Positions 4,288 through 5,386 of a stretch of 5,386 nt of DNA are shown one piece after another (the first letter of the stretch is position 1; the number at the start of each line of letters is the position of its first letter). The stretch is from CAYOBW01 sp964402115 (GTDB taxonomy: Bacteria; Verrucomicrobiota; Kiritimatiellia; UBA8416; CAYOBW01). The notes under the pieces were generated by a model. The model was not told where the DNA came from, made no database searches, and saw only the letters and a list, made by a program, of their open reading frames with translations. The stretch spans positions 1 to 5,386 of the forward strand of contig CAYOBW010000403.1 of NCBI GenBank assembly GCA_964402115.1. The letters are read 5' to 3'. The translations under genes and the position numbers were made by a program.

Positions 4288-5386
4288 CCCAGGACGGCGC
4301 CGGTGCTGGCGTTGTTCACCAGCAGGGCGTAGCGTTTGAGGTACCCCGTCTGCACGCGCGGCATGAACGGGGGCAGGGCATCGCGCCGCCGGTCCAGTTC
4401 CGCCGCGTCCACCTGCACCTCCAGCTGGTGCGCGGGAATGTCGATGTGGATCGGATCGCCGTCGCGCAGCAGCGCGATCGGGCCGCCCTCGGCCGCCTCG
4501 GGCGAGATGTGGCCGATGCAAGCGCCGCGCGTGCCGCCCGAGAAGCGCCCGTCCGTGATCAGCGCCACCTGCTCGCCCAGCCCCTGGCCCATGATGTACG
4601 ACGTGGGCGCCAGCATCTCCTGCATGCCCGGGCCGCCGCGCGGCCCCTCGTAGCGGATCACCACCACGTGGCCCGGCAGCACCCGCCCGGCCAGGATGCC
4701 CGCGCAGGCGTCCTCCTGCGATTCGAAGATGATCGCGCGCCCGTCGAAGCGCAGCATGCCGGGGGACACGCCGGCCTTCTTGACCACCGCGCCGTCCGGC
4801 GCCAGGTTGCCGCGCAGAATGGTCAGGCCGCCGTCGGCCGAGTAGGCCTGGGCCAGCGGCCGGATGACGGCGGTATCCCGGATCTTCGCGCGGGCCACGT
4901 TCTGGCGCAGCGTCTTGCCGGTGACCGTCGGCACGTTGCCGTTGATCAGGCCCGGGATCGTCATGATCTCGCGCAGGATGGCGCTGATGCCGCCGGCGCG
5001 GTCCACGTCCTCGATGTGGTAGGCCGAGGAGGGCGACACCTTGCAGATGTTCGGGCAGCGGCTCGAGATCGCGTTGATGCGCTCCAGGTCGTACGCGACG
5101 CCCGCCTCCCGGGCGATGGCGAGCGCGTGCAGGACGGTGTTCGTGCTGCCGCCCATGGCCATGTCCAGCGCGAAGGCGTTGTCCAGCGACGCCAGCGTGA
5201 CGATCTCGCGCGGGCGCGGCCCGCCCGCCAGCGCCATCGCGACCGCCCGCTGCGCCGCGGCCTTGTAGAGCCGCCGCCGCCGCCGGTCCACGGCCAGCAC
5301 GGTGCCGTTGCCCGGCAGGGCAATGCCGATCGCCTCGCACAGGCAGTTCATCGAGTTGGCCGTGAACATGCCGGAGCACGAGCCGC
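4284..5386 (-). CDS. ilvD: dihydroxy-acid dehydratase, C-terminal part (5' end outside window)
   Basis: Iron-sulfur dehydratase of the IlvD/Edd family. It converts 2,3-dihydroxy-isovalerate and 2,3-dihydroxy-3-methylvalerate to the 2-oxo acids that precede valine, leucine and isoleucine. The frame is open to the right edge; about 366 residues are visible of a usual 550-615, so the N-terminal third is missing. Visible landmarks in order are 'GSCSGMFTANSMNCLCEAIG' (its first Cys, codon 5378-5376, is a family cluster ligand), 'LDMAMGGSTNTVLHALA', 'CPNICKVSPSS' with a second conserved cluster-type Cys, 'EDVDRAGGISAIL', 'YSADGGLTILRGNLAPDG', 'VVIRYEGPRGGPGMQEML', and 'ITDGRFSGGTRG' containing the catalytic Ser (codon 4541-4539). 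The end 'TGYLKRYALLVNNASTGAVLG' is typical of IlvD and differs from phosphogluconate dehydratase (Edd). Sugar-acid dehydratase paralogs are unlikely given the close match to E. coli-type IlvD around GSCSGMFTANSMNCL. The stop TGA (4286-4284) overlaps the mtaB start by 4 nt. Confidence 0.96.
   Translation of the reverse strand, partial: GSCSGMFTANSMNCLCEAIGIALPGNGTVLAVDRRRRRLYKAAAQRAVAMALAGGPRPREIVTLASLDNAFALDMAMGGSTNTVLHALAIAREAGVAYDLERINAISSRCPNICKVSPSSAYHIEDVDRAGGISAILREIMTIPGLINGNVPTVTGKTLRQNVARAKIRDTAVIRPLAQAYSADGGLTILRGNLAPDGAVVKKAGVSPGMLRFDGRAIIFESQEDACAGILAGRVLPGHVVVIRYEGPRGGPGMQEMLAPTSYIMGQGLGEQVALITDGRFSGGTRGACIGHISPEAAEGGPIALLRDGDPIHIDIPAHQLEVQVDAAELDRRRDALPPFMPRVQTGYLKRYALLVNNASTGAVLG

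Noticed and set aside
2419..4332. Long plus-strand open frame of 637 codons opposite the HU/IHF gene and mtaB.
   Set aside because: It spans two real minus-strand genes and their intergenic region, has biased Arg/Ala/Gly/His composition and no recognisable motif.
4288..5379. Minus-strand open frame continuing upstream of mtaB through the ilvD region, as if mtaB had a ~360-residue N-terminal extension.
   Set aside because: The extension is the wrong frame of ilvD and is Arg/Gly/Ala-rich. The MtaB family starts close to the 'VAFKTVGC' segment, which matches the ATG at 4287.
1..5386. The window length of 5386 equals that of the phiX174 genome.
   Set aside because: The content is bacterial housekeeping genes with two of them cut at the edges; no microvirus gene is present, so the length is coincidental or an arbitrary cut.

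Overview
This is a GC-rich bacterial chromosomal segment of housekeeping genes. I see no mobile element, CRISPR array, phage gene, tRNA or rRNA, and no evidence of an undescribed biological system. Five protein genes account for nearly all of it. Taxonomy is uncertain. The plant-organelle-like histidyl-tRNA synthetase, the HU/IHF-type protein with an 'RNPRKP…IPQRRVVKFKAGK' arm, and the high GC content fit the Planctomycetota/Verrucomicrobiota/Kiritimatiellota/Lentisphaerota group best. That placement is an inference from remembered family sequences, not a search result.

Layout: positions 1-992 (+) hold the C-terminal half or more of aspS (aspartyl-tRNA synthetase), cut by the left edge. Positions 993-1111 are a convergent intergenic region rich in inverted repeats. 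Positions 1112-2395 (-) are a complete hisS (histidyl-tRNA synthetase). Positions 2396-2532 are a spacer with two inverted repeats. Positions 2533-2823 (-) encode a small HU/IHF-family DNA-binding protein. Positions 2824-3021 are a leader/promoter region containing an AT-rich island. Positions 3022-4287 (-) encode a radical-SAM tRNA methylthiotransferase of the MtaB type. Positions 4284-5386 (-) hold the C-terminal part of ilvD (dihydroxy-acid dehydratase), cut by the right edge.

The minus-strand genes run in the order ilvD, mtaB, HU/IHF gene, hisS. ilvD and mtaB share an ATGA stop/start overlap, so they are probably one translationally coupled unit. The HU/IHF gene has a strong Shine-Dalgarno sequence and probably its own promoter in the AT-rich stretch. 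hisS may be read through from it or have a separate promoter. Functionally the window combines translation fidelity (AspRS, HisRS, and MtaB modification of ANN-decoding tRNAs), branched-chain amino acid synthesis (IlvD) and nucleoid architecture (HU/IHF). The main points worth a second look are the non-canonical motif 3 of HisRS, the unusual residue after the radical-SAM cluster motif of MtaB, and the structured intergenic regions.
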